Origin: Ardenticatenaceae bacterium
Lineage (GTDB): Bacteria; Chloroflexota; Anaerolineae; Promineifilales; Promineifilaceae
Direction of reading: 5' to 3'
Assembly: GCA_011525915.1 (NCBI GenBank)
Contig: WYBM01000007.1
Location: 1 to 64,000, forward strand
Length of the DNA: 64,000 bases
The stretch's first letter is position 1, and every line of letters starts with the position of its first letter. The notes beneath the pieces are model-generated. The model worked only from the letters and a program-made list of their open reading frames with translations, was not told the origin of the DNA and did not search any database. Both the position numbers and the translations under genes were made by a program. Positions 1-8,226 of the stretch are shown here, one piece after another.

Positions 1-1
1 A

Positions 2-130
2 TTTCTGACCATTTGCGGAGTTCTGTGTGGGGCCGATAATTGGGTTGAGATTAAAGCCTTCGGCTATGCCCAACAAGCGTGGTTAGGGCAGTTTCTGGAT
101 TTAACGGCGGGCATTCCCGCACACGACTAG
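2..130 (+). pseudogene. ISAs1-family transposase, N-terminal remnant
   Basis: The frame from base 2 reads LTICGVLCGADNWVEIKAF, then a segment ending GQFLDLTAGIPAHD, then TAG at 128-130. The sequence shows a cysteine-glycine-alanine-aspartate block, a tryptophan-valine-glutamate block and a GIP(A/S)HD block. From family knowledge this is the conserved N-terminal region of ISAs1-type (H-repeat) transposases, which precedes the DDE catalytic core. The frame stops where an intact enzyme would continue (usually DTFGRV), so the catalytic domain is missing and the piece is dead. The 5' end lies outside the window. It is followed directly by group II intron debris, so this edge looks like a graveyard of mobile elements. 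Confidence 0.7.
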
Positions 131-288
131 AGTGACATCCCGTCGATAATGCAAGCCATTCTCGATGCCCCAGTACTGCTGTGTCATCAACAACGGCTCA
201 GACAGAGCAGAGAATCTAATTCTCATGCACCGAGTCTGTCATCAACAATTACACCAGATGAGTCCTATCCCTGGTTTGCTAGAGGCTT
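131..288 (+). other. Non-coding debris between transposase remnant and intron end
   Basis: No convincing gene. An 11-bp direct repeat (gtcatcaacaa) occurs near 184-194 and 238-248. The stretch may be the distal part of group II intron domain IV or a deletion scar, but no maturase coding sequence is visible. An open frame beginning at 149 runs through the intron structure below and is not believed. Confidence 0.35.
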
Positions 289-364
289 GAGCCGCTTACG
301 TCGAAAGATGTATGAGCGGTTCTTAGGAGAGGGAGACACGGCGACGTGTCCTCCCTTACCCGAC
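289..364 (+). ncRNA. Group II intron 3' end (domains V and VI), remnant
   Basis: Bases 289-322 fold as a textbook domain V. The lower helix GAGCCGCT pairs with AGCGGTTC, a two-base bulge follows, and the upper helix TACGTC/GATGTA is capped by a GAAA tetraloop, 34 nt in total as in bacterial group II introns. Bases about 326-356 form a second hairpin (GGGAGACACG / CGTGTCCTCCC with a GCGA loop) that fits domain VI. The run ends TTACCCGAC at 364, and group II introns characteristically end in AY. No 5' intron end, domain I or maturase is recognisable here, so this is probably a truncated copy. Family recognition rests on secondary structure and the conserved domain V sequence. Confidence 0.65.
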
Positions 365-500
365 AATCAGCGGTGGGGTGGGGTGACTGCCCCACCGACT
401 TTAATCCTTGAAGCGGGGGAATAAGCATACTACACACTTGTTTGACAGGTAAAGCAAATTATTAAATTAGTGGCTGCCTGGAGCGGCACCTTCAGGCACC
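365..500. other. Intergenic region with one stem-loop
   Basis: After the intron end there is an 8-bp inverted repeat CGGTGGGG / CCCCACCG (about 370-396) with an 11-nt loop. It has no U-tract after it and lies downstream of the stop side of the minus-strand ATPase. I see no gene. Confidence 0.4.
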
Positions 501-1901
501 TTAGGTAGGTCTGCCTTCAGGGAACAACTGGTAGCCTCCCTCTGGTTTACCACGCCAATTCAGGATGTAACATGGCCTGGCCGGAATGGGTTCAATCTTT
601 TTACGCAGTCCAGCTATTACCTGGTACAAACTGTCATCAGTCACACCCATTTTTCTTAGTTCATCCGGCCAGGCATTCACGATTAAATCTGTTTTTGTAT
701 GCCGCAATCGTGGGTACCGCAGTAAAAACTGTAAAAGCTCCCTTTCTAGAGGGGCCAGGTCCTCAATGCGCCGCTGGCCCTGATATAATTCCTCTGTGTC
801 TTTATCCAGCCAGATCCGACCCCTTCCCCGCCCTTTGGTCATTGCCAGGTAAGATGCTAACAACTCACTGGTTATGCTCCACCCCCTCTTGTTTGGCTGG
901 CATACCCCCTTAATCACCAAATGATCTAACACCTGGTGGTATTGTTGTTCCAATTTCGGCCAAGAACCCGTTTTTTCATTTTGATGGGCCAGCCTCTCCA
1001 CCTCGGAAAGGATAAAAAGCTCTTCCTGACTGAGCCCGGCTAAGATTTCCTGTAGGCGATAATCAAGGCTTGGATTAGCCAGCAAAACATCCCCCCACTT
1101 TTCCGGGGCTGGTTTGTCAGGTGTCGCCAACCACCAATGACAGATCGCTTTGAGTAAAGAGGGAACCCCGCCTGATAGTTTGAGGAAAGTGTCGATATCT
1201 GGCTCAAGTAGCGGTGAAGTGGCCAGATGTATTTCTCGGGCGACCAACCAGCGGGCGTCGTCCTCATTCATTGGCTCTAACCAGCAAACGTGTGCATCCA
1301 ATATTTCATACAATTCGCCTAATGTTGACGGGTCAGACAGGTAGGCGGCTTCCTGGCGCATGCCCATAAGATAAAAAAGGGTATCTTTGAAGCTGTCACG
1401 CAGGCCACGCAAGGCAGACACCGTCTGGGGGGGCGCTGCCTCACAAAAATCATCAAACCGGTCAAACACAAAACCAACGCGCATTTTCTGCCCCTGAAAG
1501 TGTCCCAGGAGTTCGCGCAGTGTACTCTGCACTACAAAGGGATCTTGTATCGCCTTGTTTTCTTGATAGGCAGCCGTGATCACTTGCTGGAGTGTGTGGT
1601 CAAAATGCGCTTGAATTTCATAGAAGCCACGTAAGATGACGCGATAAAACGTAGCGGCCGTCTCATCCGGTAAATTGTTCAAGTCAATGGGAATAAGGGC
1701 CAGGTTAATCTGATGGGCAGCCAACAGCGCCTGCATAACCTCTGGGCGATGACACAAGAAGCCCAAGAAGTTGGATTTGCCGACGCCTGGTAAACCGGCC
1801 ACGCTGCCGCTCGTGCCGCTTAGTATCCAATCCGCCAACAGGCTCATTTCATGCGCCCGATACGTTGGGGGATATTGCGCCCAGGAACGATTGGTTCCCA
1901 T
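501..1901 (-). CDS. P-loop ATPase with C-terminal OmpR-type winged helix (STAND-like regulator)
   Basis: The 466-residue protein carries a Walker A motif GLPGVGKS at residues 36-43 and a Walker B-like strand ending GFVFDRFDD around residue 145. The last roughly 100 residues look like an OmpR/PhoB winged helix: a basic recognition helix region with SLYQVIAGLRKKIEP, then a terminal hairpin with GGYQL. The likely role is ATP-dependent signal sensing coupled to DNA binding. The domain order is notable, because SARP/AfsR-type regulators usually carry the winged helix at the N-terminus. The ATG at 1901 is preceded by GAGGAG about 7 nt upstream. It is divergent from the secreted-peptide gene at 2128, so both may share control. 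No ligand can be named. It could also be called an AAA_16-type ATPase. Confidence 0.8.
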   Translation of the reverse strand: MGTNRSWAQYPPTYRAHEMSLLADWILSGTSGSVAGLPGVGKSNFLGFLCHRPEVMQALLAAHQINLALIPIDLNNLPDETAATFYRVILRGFYEIQAHFDHTLQQVITAAYQENKAIQDPFVVQSTLRELLGHFQGQKMRVGFVFDRFDDFCEAAPPQTVSALRGLRDSFKDTLFYLMGMRQEAAYLSDPSTLGELYEILDAHVCWLEPMNEDDARWLVAREIHLATSPLLEPDIDTFLKLSGGVPSLLKAICHWWLATPDKPAPEKWGDVLLANPSLDYRLQEILAGLSQEELFILSEVERLAHQNEKTGSWPKLEQQYHQVLDHLVIKGVCQPNKRGWSITSELLASYLAMTKGRGRGRIWLDKDTEELYQGQRRIEDLAPLERELLQFLLRYPRLRHTKTDLIVNAWPDELRKMGVTDDSLYQVIAGLRKKIEPIPARPCYILNWRGKPEGGYQLFPEGRPT

Positions 1902-2127
1902 GTCATTCTCCTCTACGGCCGTATAAATCTCAGACTTCCCTCAAAGTCACCTCAGCCTATGTTCAGGCCTTCCGCCTACCTTCCCCTTACCCTTGCTAGT
2001 ATACCAAACACGCGCGTAGACCTGACACATAACAACCGTTGGGCGTCTCATGAGCGGTTCGGCGGCTTGGTGCGCTGAACCGGGTACCGCACTCAACGAG
2101 TCTTCACCAGCAAGGAGGTGACTCGTG
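1902..2127. promoter_or_regulatory. Divergent intergenic region with strong Shine-Dalgarno for the peptide gene
   Basis: This 226-bp region separates the minus-strand ATPase from the plus-strand peptide gene. It holds one ACGGCCGT palindrome (1915-1922) just upstream of the ATPase ribosome-binding site. A near-perfect Shine-Dalgarno AAGGAGGTGA (2112-2121) lies 6 nt before the peptide ATG. No clear -35/-10 pair could be assigned by eye. Confidence 0.5.
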
Positions 2128-2268
2128 ATGCTCAACGCCACCCGCAAGAAAGTAACCCTGCTGATGTTGGCCACCTTAGCACTGTTGATGTTGGCCGGCA
2201 CGCCGATGGTTATTCCCACTGTTTTTGCCGGCGACTGCCCTAATACGACGACGGGTACCTGTCCCTGA
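2128..2268 (+). CDS. Small secreted peptide precursor (46 aa), candidate signalling peptide
   Basis: The ATG at 2128 follows AAGGAGGTGA with ideal spacing; a GTG directly before it is an alternative start. The 46-residue product has a basic n-region (RKK at 6-8), a leucine/methionine-rich hydrophobic core (about 9-24) and a signal-peptidase-like site TVFA|GD after residue 34. That leaves a 12-residue tail GDCPNTTTGTCP with two cysteines seven residues apart that could form a disulfide ring. A strong hairpin terminator follows within 30 bp. No homologous family is recognised. The ribosome-binding site, the signal peptide and the dedicated terminator argue for a real gene. Its neighbours, a divergent ATPase-winged-helix protein and a convergent TPR/NB-ARC pair, make a peptide signal plausible, but that is inference. 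Confidence 0.65.
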   Translation: MLNATRKKVTLLMLATLALLMLAGTPMVIPTVFAGDCPNTTTGTCP

Positions 2269-2294
2269 TACCCTGGCTGTGGGGCATGACTGAC

Positions 2295-2330
2295 GAAACA
2301 GCCGCCTGCACTCAGGCAGGCGGCTGTTTC
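2295..2330. terminator. Bidirectional hairpin terminator
   Basis: The 14-bp perfect stem GAAACAGCCGCCTG / CAGGCGGCTGTTTC has an 8-nt loop. It lies between the stop of the peptide gene (2268) and the stop of the convergent TPR gene, whose last two bases it overlaps. GAAA/TTTC at the stem base suits both directions, although neither side has a long U-tract. Confidence 0.65.
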
Positions 2331-3528
2331 AGGGCGGGCACAGGGATGCCTTTAAGGCTGAAAATTCGGCCTTTAAACGGATGGCCATGCTGTCATCCGG
2401 ATAGTTATGCAAATACAAGAGAGCCTGGTCAAGATAGGCCACGGCCGTCGCCACCTCTCCTTTAGCCACATACAGTTCGCCCAATGTGCCCAGCGTATTG
2501 GCGCGCATCAAATCATCATTGGCACTGACCCACAGGTGGGCGCTCTCTTGTAGGCAAATACCAGCCTCATCCAACCGGTTTTGTTTAAGCAAGGTATTCC
2601 CCAGGCATTGCCACACCAGGGCACGCTGGTGCAGGTGGGGGGAGCGCTGTAAATAAGGGGTGTTGGCGCGGCGAAAGGCCGCTTCCGCTTCCGGGTAACG
2701 TGCTAACTCAAACAAAATCCCCCCCAACGCCACTTCGAATACCGTCCGGTCAAAGTCGCTGCTGAGCTCATCAAAATAAGGGGCGGCTTGACGGTGATAC
2801 GCCAGCGCCAGGGTATAGTTCTTTTCCGCCCGCGCCACGCCAATGAGGTTGTTTAACACCCGCAAGAGGTCGGTAGCGTTGCCCAGGTAGCGATAGAGCG
2901 TGGCTGATTCCTCCAACCGCTGCCGCGCCTGAGCCAGGTCACCACGATGGAAAGCCATCAGCCCCAACTCATTCCAGGTGCCCGCCTGCCACTTATCCGG
3001 GGCATGTTGTTGTTCAAAGCCGGCCAAGGCTAGCAGGCCATAGTGCTCGGCGCTGTCATACTGCCGCAAATGGCGGTGATCCGCACACAGGTAGAAGTAG
3101 CTCTGGTTGAGCAGGGGGGCATCCTGCAACGCTCGGGCCATTTGTTCGGCCTGTGTGTGGACGGCGACGGCCGGGGATAGTTGGCGGCTAACCTGGTACA
3201 GGTAGCCCAACCGGTGAAGCAGTTGCACCTTTAGGCGCAAGTCATCCTGCACCCAGTGGCTGGCGGCCTGTTCCAGAATGGGTATCCACTCCAGCCAGTA
3301 CCCTTTGCGCTCGACCAGATAAAAGGCGTTTAGGGCCAATACGGCCGTGTCTGGCCACAATGCCGGCAGCGCCTGCCCATAGTGCACCAGACGGTACAGG
3401 TTATGGCGTTCCGCGTCCAGCCGGCGAATCGTCTCGTCAGCCGCGTCTTCTGTTTGCGCATGCCAATAATGCAGGCCCGCTTTAATGCTTTGCACAAATT
3501 GGGGGTGTGGCGTGTGATCGTCCATCAT
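2329..3528 (-). CDS. Tetratricopeptide-repeat protein, partner of NB-ARC regulator
   Basis: Starting at the ATG at 3528 gives 399 residues (MMDDHTPHPQF...). The frame is open further upstream, but this start overlaps the upstream stop as ATGA, the usual sign of translational coupling. The protein is helical throughout, with TPR-like repeats from about residue 80 to the end: alternating A-x-x-Y/H, LG-x-L and EA-x-x-x-L/YRY patterns, for example LGNTLLKQNRLDEAG and LGELYVAKGEVATAV. No enzymatic motif is visible. In STAND proteins TPRs usually form the C-terminal sensor superstructure. Here the TPR array is a separate chain encoded directly after the NB-ARC protein, so the two products probably assemble into one split STAND receptor. 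Confidence 0.8.
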   Translation of the reverse strand: MMDDHTPHPQFVQSIKAGLHYWHAQTEDAADETIRRLDAERHNLYRLVHYGQALPALWPDTAVLALNAFYLVERKGYWLEWIPILEQAASHWVQDDLRLKVQLLHRLGYLYQVSRQLSPAVAVHTQAEQMARALQDAPLLNQSYFYLCADHRHLRQYDSAEHYGLLALAGFEQQHAPDKWQAGTWNELGLMAFHRGDLAQARQRLEESATLYRYLGNATDLLRVLNNLIGVARAEKNYTLALAYHRQAAPYFDELSSDFDRTVFEVALGGILFELARYPEAEAAFRRANTPYLQRSPHLHQRALVWQCLGNTLLKQNRLDEAGICLQESAHLWVSANDDLMRANTLGTLGELYVAKGEVATAVAYLDQALLYLHNYPDDSMAIRLKAEFSALKASLCPP

Positions 3529-4955
3529 GAAGCCGCCGGGCTGTCGGGCCAGTGAATAATCTCCGTATGTAGAAAGGTTTCCGTCAGGCGGTGAATACCA
3601 TAGCGCTTTTCTTGCAAAGTGCCCCGCACTTCCAGTAATGAGCGGTGGCGCAGTTCTTGCAGCGCCGGCCACAATTCGGCTTCTGACAGACCGCTGAGGG
3701 CGCGCAAATACGCCGGCAGCCCACCGGATTCGGCCACAAGGGGCATGGCCTGCAACAACTGGCGCGCCTGGGGACTGAGCACGTGCCAGGTTTGCCAGTA
3801 GATATGTTTGTACATCGCTTCCACTGGTCCCGGCTGGCTGCGGGCCAGATCGGACAGCACTTGAGAAAGCGGCAGCAGGTCCAGCAAACTGACCACCAGT
3901 TTGAGGGCCAGGGGGTTGCCCCCCACCACCTGGTAAATGTTCTCGATGTCCGCCGCAGTAGCCGTATCCATGGCCTGGATGCCAATGTCCTGGGCATGGT
4001 GGCGTAGGAGGGCGGTGGCATCGGCCGGGGACAATTCATCGACGTTGACGGTATAGACGGTGGCCTGTTCCACCGGCCGCGTGCGGGTGGTTAGCAGGAA
4101 CTTGCTGGGGTTGGCCAGGTCGTTCAGATGGGCCAGCAGGTAGGCGGTATCGGTTTCGCGTTCCAGGTTGTCAATGACTACCAGGCACGGCCGTTGCTTT
4201 AATGCCTGGCGCACCTGGAAGAGGCGCTGCTCGAATGAGCGTACCTCTGTCGCGTCTGACCACAAACGGCTGTCGAGGGTGGTAATAAAATCTTCATACA
4301 TTAGTTGTGGCGAGCGTGACTGGCCGCTCATCGTCTGTGGTTCTGAGCGCACCCAAACGATGTGAGCGAAGGCAAAATGGTCTATCACCTGGCGAGTGAC
4401 GGCGTCAGCCAGCGCTGTCTTACCGATGCCGCCAATGCCAACAAGGGCAACGACCCAGGGTGCCTTTACCCCCAGCAGTAACGTTTCCAACTTAGTGCGC
4501 ATCTCGTGCAGGCCAAATAAACGAGTATAAGAGGCGGGCGGCAGCTGAGTCTCCAGGCGCTGCCCCCGTTCTTGGCGCAGGGTTTGTTCACGGCCGTGGA
4601 TGATGTCCGTCAGGCGCTCAATCGCCGCCCGCTGATACCGGCTGACGCTGTGTTCGCTGACATTCAGTTGATTGGCCACAGCCATCAGCTTGTGCTTTTC
4701 AATAAACCGGGCTCGCAAGACACGCGCCGCCGTCTGGTCTTGGGTTTCCAACTCGCCGATACTCTCCAGCAGCACCTGGTTGGTGGCCAACCGCAGCGTG
4801 GCTGGGCTGCCATCTTGGGTCACCGTCAATCGCCGGGCCTGTACCAGCAATAAATCTGCCAGCAGATCCCGAGGCGCACCACCAGTAACGTGCCAGGCAC
4901 GTAGTGCTGCATGAATCGCTGATTGTAATTGTGGAATTGAAGAAGAATGGTTCAC
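3525..4955 (-). CDS. HTH-NB-ARC ATPase (STAND-family regulator)
   Basis: The chosen start is GTG at 4955, preceded by AGGAGGT; a longer frame to 5108 lacks such a site. The 476-residue product has a helix-turn-helix-like segment at about 75-119 (KLMAVANQLNVSEHSVSRY), resembling sigma-70 region 4. An NB-ARC module follows, with Walker A GIGGIGKT (173-180), Walker B-like CLVVIDNLE and the sensor strand FLLTTRTRP. A winged-helix-like C-terminal part follows. NB-ARC proteins (APAF-1, plant R proteins, AfsR) are nucleotide-gated switches that oligomerise on ligand binding. The sensing repeats are supplied by the overlapping downstream TPR gene. The target is unknown; a DNA-binding or transcriptional output is inferred from the N-terminal helix-turn-helix. 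Confidence 0.82.
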   Translation of the reverse strand: MNHSSSIPQLQSAIHAALRAWHVTGGAPRDLLADLLLVQARRLTVTQDGSPATLRLATNQVLLESIGELETQDQTAARVLRARFIEKHKLMAVANQLNVSEHSVSRYQRAAIERLTDIIHGREQTLRQERGQRLETQLPPASYTRLFGLHEMRTKLETLLLGVKAPWVVALVGIGGIGKTALADAVTRQVIDHFAFAHIVWVRSEPQTMSGQSRSPQLMYEDFITTLDSRLWSDATEVRSFEQRLFQVRQALKQRPCLVVIDNLERETDTAYLLAHLNDLANPSKFLLTTRTRPVEQATVYTVNVDELSPADATALLRHHAQDIGIQAMDTATAADIENIYQVVGGNPLALKLVVSLLDLLPLSQVLSDLARSQPGPVEAMYKHIYWQTWHVLSPQARQLLQAMPLVAESGGLPAYLRALSGLSEAELWPALQELRHRSLLEVRGTLQEKRYGIHRLTETFLHTEIIHWPDSPAAS

Positions 4956-5248
4956 AATGACCTCCTGCTGCACAGGGTTACTATAACCTTGAAAGTGCCG
5001 CCAGCAAAGAATCTGGCCCAAATAAGCCAACAATGGGCCATACGGCTGTAAGTTTGCGCAGGTTTTAGCAGATGGGCGCAGGAAGTTGCAGAAGTGTGTT
5101 AAATCCAAAGTCGGAAAGTAGTCTACACTGATTTAGCCGATGTGCTAACGCATCCAGCAGTGAAGGGGGGGACCCTGGACCTATTGGTGGAGGGATGGGG
5201 GAGCCTATTATTTCAGTATACAGGGAGTGGCCGTTTAAGGACCTTGTC

Positions 5249-5707
5249 ATGTTGACACAAAACACGACCCACACGAACAAGATTTTGATTGTATTGGCAT
5301 CTGGCTTTGAAGAGGCGGCGATTGTGTATTGCTTGGACCATATGCGTGAGGCGGGTTTACCCATTTCTTTGGTAGGCTTATCGGCCGGCATCCTGAAAGG
5401 CTTGCATGGTTTAGCGGTACGGCCCGATGTTTCCCTGGACCAATTATCACCGGATGCAGCTTATCGGGGGGTCATCGTGCCTGGCGGCCAGCAATGTATA
5501 TCTGCGTTGTTGACCGATCCTCGTTTTCACCGCTTATTGGACACCACGTTGCAACATGAGGGTTTTGTGGCGGCTATGGCTACGGCCGTGCCCCTGCTTT
5601 CTCAATATGGTATTCAGCATTCGGCCATGACAACGCGTTTCATTCAACAAGGAGAGATGGGCATTTGCGAGTTTATCGAGTATCTGATTGATTTTACATT
5701 AAGTTGA
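5249..5707 (+). CDS. DJ-1/PfpI-family protein lacking the nucleophilic cysteine
   Basis: The 152-residue protein starts at the ATG at 5249 (AAGGA at 5237-5241); an upstream in-frame ATG at 5195 is less likely. The fold signature is clear: a first strand KILIVLASGFEEAAIV with the conserved glutamate pair, a central VIVPGG turn and a helix after the nucleophile elbow. In DJ-1 and PfpI the elbow reads A-x-C-(A/G)-G. Here the matching stretch is GFVAAMATAVPLL, with alanine in place of the cysteine, so amidase, protease or deglycase chemistry is not expected. It is probably a binding or sensory protein. It stands alone between the STAND locus and the kinase cluster, and no operon partner is evident. 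Confidence 0.75.
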   Translation: MLTQNTTHTNKILIVLASGFEEAAIVYCLDHMREAGLPISLVGLSAGILKGLHGLAVRPDVSLDQLSPDAAYRGVIVPGGQQCISALLTDPRFHRLLDTTLQHEGFVAAMATAVPLLSQYGIQHSAMTTRFIQQGEMGICEFIEYLIDFTLS

Positions 5708-5909
5708 TGTCTCTTAGTCGGCGCCATCATGCCTATGATAAGAGGAAGTTCTCTCTGTTAAGGGTCTCTGTAATGGAGGCAGACTTTAATCTACCACAAC
5801 TTGCCAGACCTTACAGCAAAACGTTATACTGCAGCGTGCCATGCCAGCCAACAACCAGATACAAACAAAACAACGGGGCAAGGTTGTTGGGCTAGTGTTT
5901 TAAATCGTT

Positions 5910-7988
5910 ATGCCCGCAAAAAGCGCACACCAGCCACAGTTTGTGAACGACGAAGGCATCACCCTGACGAAGCCAGAGCAGGAAGTGCTGGCCCACCTGT
6001 TCGCCGGGTATGCGCGCCTGGTCTTAAAAGGTGAAGTTGGTGGCGGATTGGGTGGGGGACGCGTTTTATTGGTTCGCCCTGTGCACGCTTTGAGTGCCGA
6101 CCTGCCGGCCATTGTGAAGGTGGGCCAGGCAGCGATCATACAACGGGAGTGGGAAGCGTTTACCCGGTATGTGCATCAGAAAGTGCCAAAGGTGGCCCAC
6201 ATTGAAGGTGAGCCGGCGTTTACGGACGATGCAAACTGGGGTGGTATTCGCTATCCACTGGCCGGTGACGGCCGTTTCCACATTAAAAGTTTGGGCACCT
6301 TCTGCCGGCAGGCCTCAGCGGAGGATATCGCTTATGTGCTGGAGCATCAGCTTTTTGCCAGTATGGACGCTTTGTGGCAAGGGGCACAGCCAGTGCATGA
6401 GTTCCCCTTTGGTCGCAGCCTGGATGCTATTTTGCCCGTTAATCTGGTGGTGGCCTATCGCATGGCTGGCGCCTCTGCGAGTGACAGGCAGCCCGGACCG
6501 CCCTATGGTGTTGGTGCAGTGATTACGCTGGCCGACCTGCTGGTCACGGAGGTGGACTCTGTCGCTGGTGAAGTAACGCTGGATTTGCCGGCAGACAAAG
6601 AGGGTGTGGCTGGCGGACAGCGCCTACGGGTCACGGCCGTGCCTGATGTCGGCAACTATACAGCCGGCCACTTACTGCCCTGGCCCATTACCGGTGTGAT
6701 ACAAGCGACCCGCAACAGCCTGTTCCAGGCGCAGCTTGATCACATGTTTAAGCCCCCAATCTTAGCCACAACTGAGACGATAACCTTACCGGGAATGGGT
6801 GAGCTTGCCAACCCGCTGCCCCAGTTGCCGAGTATCCTCAAACAGCGCGGGGATGTGCGCATCGGTGTTGTGCATGGCGATCTGAACCTGGAGAATGTGC
6901 TGGTTGAATATGACCACAAGAGCCGAAACGTCCACCTGATAGATTTTGCCAACGCCCGGCGTGACTGGGTGCTCCATGACTTGCTGCGGCTGGAAACCAA
7001 TGTTTGGCTGCATCTGGTGCCAGAGGAGATGCGGCGACACGGCCATGACCTCGCTGATTTACCTCACTTGATTGCCACCCTTCAATCTGCTTCCGTTCAA
7101 CCCAACCAAATCGGCAGTATCCCTGGCTTTGAAAAGCCATTTCACATCCTGTTAGCCATTCGCCACCGGGCACAACATTTATTGATAAGCCCGCAGGCCT
7201 GGGATACCTATTGGCAAGGGCTCATCGTTTACCTGGTAGGGGCTTTGAAGTTTCAGAATCTGGACAGGTTACCCTCCGCGCCCTTGCCGAAGCAAGTTGC
7301 TTTTGTCACGGCCATACTCCTACAGCAAGGGCGGCAAGGCGAACCGTTCGTAGCGCCATCACCTGGCGCTACGAGGAACGTACCATTGCCTAACCCTATC
7401 CCTCTTCCAGACTTGATACGCCGGATACGTGTCATTTTGCAGGAATGTGAACCATTTGAATCCCAACATCAGTTACGCGCTTTCTTTGCCCATTCTCAGC
7501 TCACGTCCTGGCGCAATCGTCTGCCGGAAGCGCATCGCTTGAGCGCCCGTGTGGACGGGGTCATTGCCTTGCTGCAGCCAAGAACCCATGTAGAGAGCGG
7601 CACAAACGCCCTGGTGCTGCTACTGCACATGCTCAGCCAGGATCCCAATATAGACCAGGATTTACAGGCGGAACTGGCAGCGTTGGCACACCAATTGGAA
7701 GTGACCCTCAAAGAGGAAGGGCAAGCGACTCCTTTGGAGAAACGCCCGTTGTCCCTAATCCCCTCAGGACAAAACATTCGTGTTGTTTTGCTGGACATCT
7801 TAGAAAGGCGCTTTAGCGACAGTGAATTACGTAAAGTGTGTCTTTACCTGCACATAGATTACGAAAGCCTCGGCGGAAACGGCAAAGCTGACAAAGCACG
7901 TGAATTAATTCTTTATTTAGAGCGACGCGACCGTCTCGATGATTTACTGACGGCCATCCAGCGCTTACGACCAGACATTACTCAGTAA
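5910..7988 (+). CDS. APH-fold kinase with C-terminal effector-associated (EAD-like) domain
   Basis: The 692-residue protein has a protein-kinase/aminoglycoside-phosphotransferase fold. It shows a glycine-rich loop GGGLGGG (about residues 44-50), a lysine strand AIVKVG followed by the glutamate helix QREWEAF, the catalytic loop HGDLNLEN (H322, catalytic D324) and the metal-binding LIDF (D345). All key residues are present, so it should be active. After a linker, the last roughly 70 residues (from about 622) form an all-helical adaptor with SELRKVCLYL, DYESLGG and GKADKARELI. The same adaptor ends the receiver protein at 14903. By family knowledge this matches the death-like effector-associated domains of bacterial conflict and signalling systems. 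The substrate is unknown. It is the first gene of a collinear cluster ending at 17493. Confidence 0.8.
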   Translation: MPAKSAHQPQFVNDEGITLTKPEQEVLAHLFAGYARLVLKGEVGGGLGGGRVLLVRPVHALSADLPAIVKVGQAAIIQREWEAFTRYVHQKVPKVAHIEGEPAFTDDANWGGIRYPLAGDGRFHIKSLGTFCRQASAEDIAYVLEHQLFASMDALWQGAQPVHEFPFGRSLDAILPVNLVVAYRMAGASASDRQPGPPYGVGAVITLADLLVTEVDSVAGEVTLDLPADKEGVAGGQRLRVTAVPDVGNYTAGHLLPWPITGVIQATRNSLFQAQLDHMFKPPILATTETITLPGMGELANPLPQLPSILKQRGDVRIGVVHGDLNLENVLVEYDHKSRNVHLIDFANARRDWVLHDLLRLETNVWLHLVPEEMRRHGHDLADLPHLIATLQSASVQPNQIGSIPGFEKPFHILLAIRHRAQHLLISPQAWDTYWQGLIVYLVGALKFQNLDRLPSAPLPKQVAFVTAILLQQGRQGEPFVAPSPGATRNVPLPNPIPLPDLIRRIRVILQECEPFESQHQLRAFFAHSQLTSWRNRLPEAHRLSARVDGVIALLQPRTHVESGTNALVLLLHMLSQDPNIDQDLQAELAALAHQLEVTLKEEGQATPLEKRPLSLIPSGQNIRVVLLDILERRFSDSELRKVCLYLHIDYESLGGNGKADKARELILYLERRDRLDDLLTAIQRLRPDITQ

Positions 7989-8226
7989 CCGTCTAAAACA
8001 GCAGATCGCTTTGCGAAGCAAAGAACACTTTAATTGTATACATTTATAGGGTGGGTTTTGCAAACCTTACCAGCTGTAATAAACACCGTTTGTTACCCAG
8101 CGGCATTAATCCTATGAGGTAATTGCAAGCAAATTGCGAGAGTGGGGTAGGAGAGTTGTGTTATAAAGTTTAAGGCTGCGTTCACATTGTGGAACCAGGC
8201 CGCCTGGAGGTAATTAAGAGAGGATC

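Noticed and set aside
149..424. Open plus-strand frame of 91 codons
   Set aside because: It runs straight through the group II intron domain V and VI structure, has no ribosome-binding site and shows no protein family features.
8029..8045. Possible terminator CTTTGC/GCAAAG before the giant kinase
   Set aside because: Stem of only six base pairs with a three-base loop and no U-tract.
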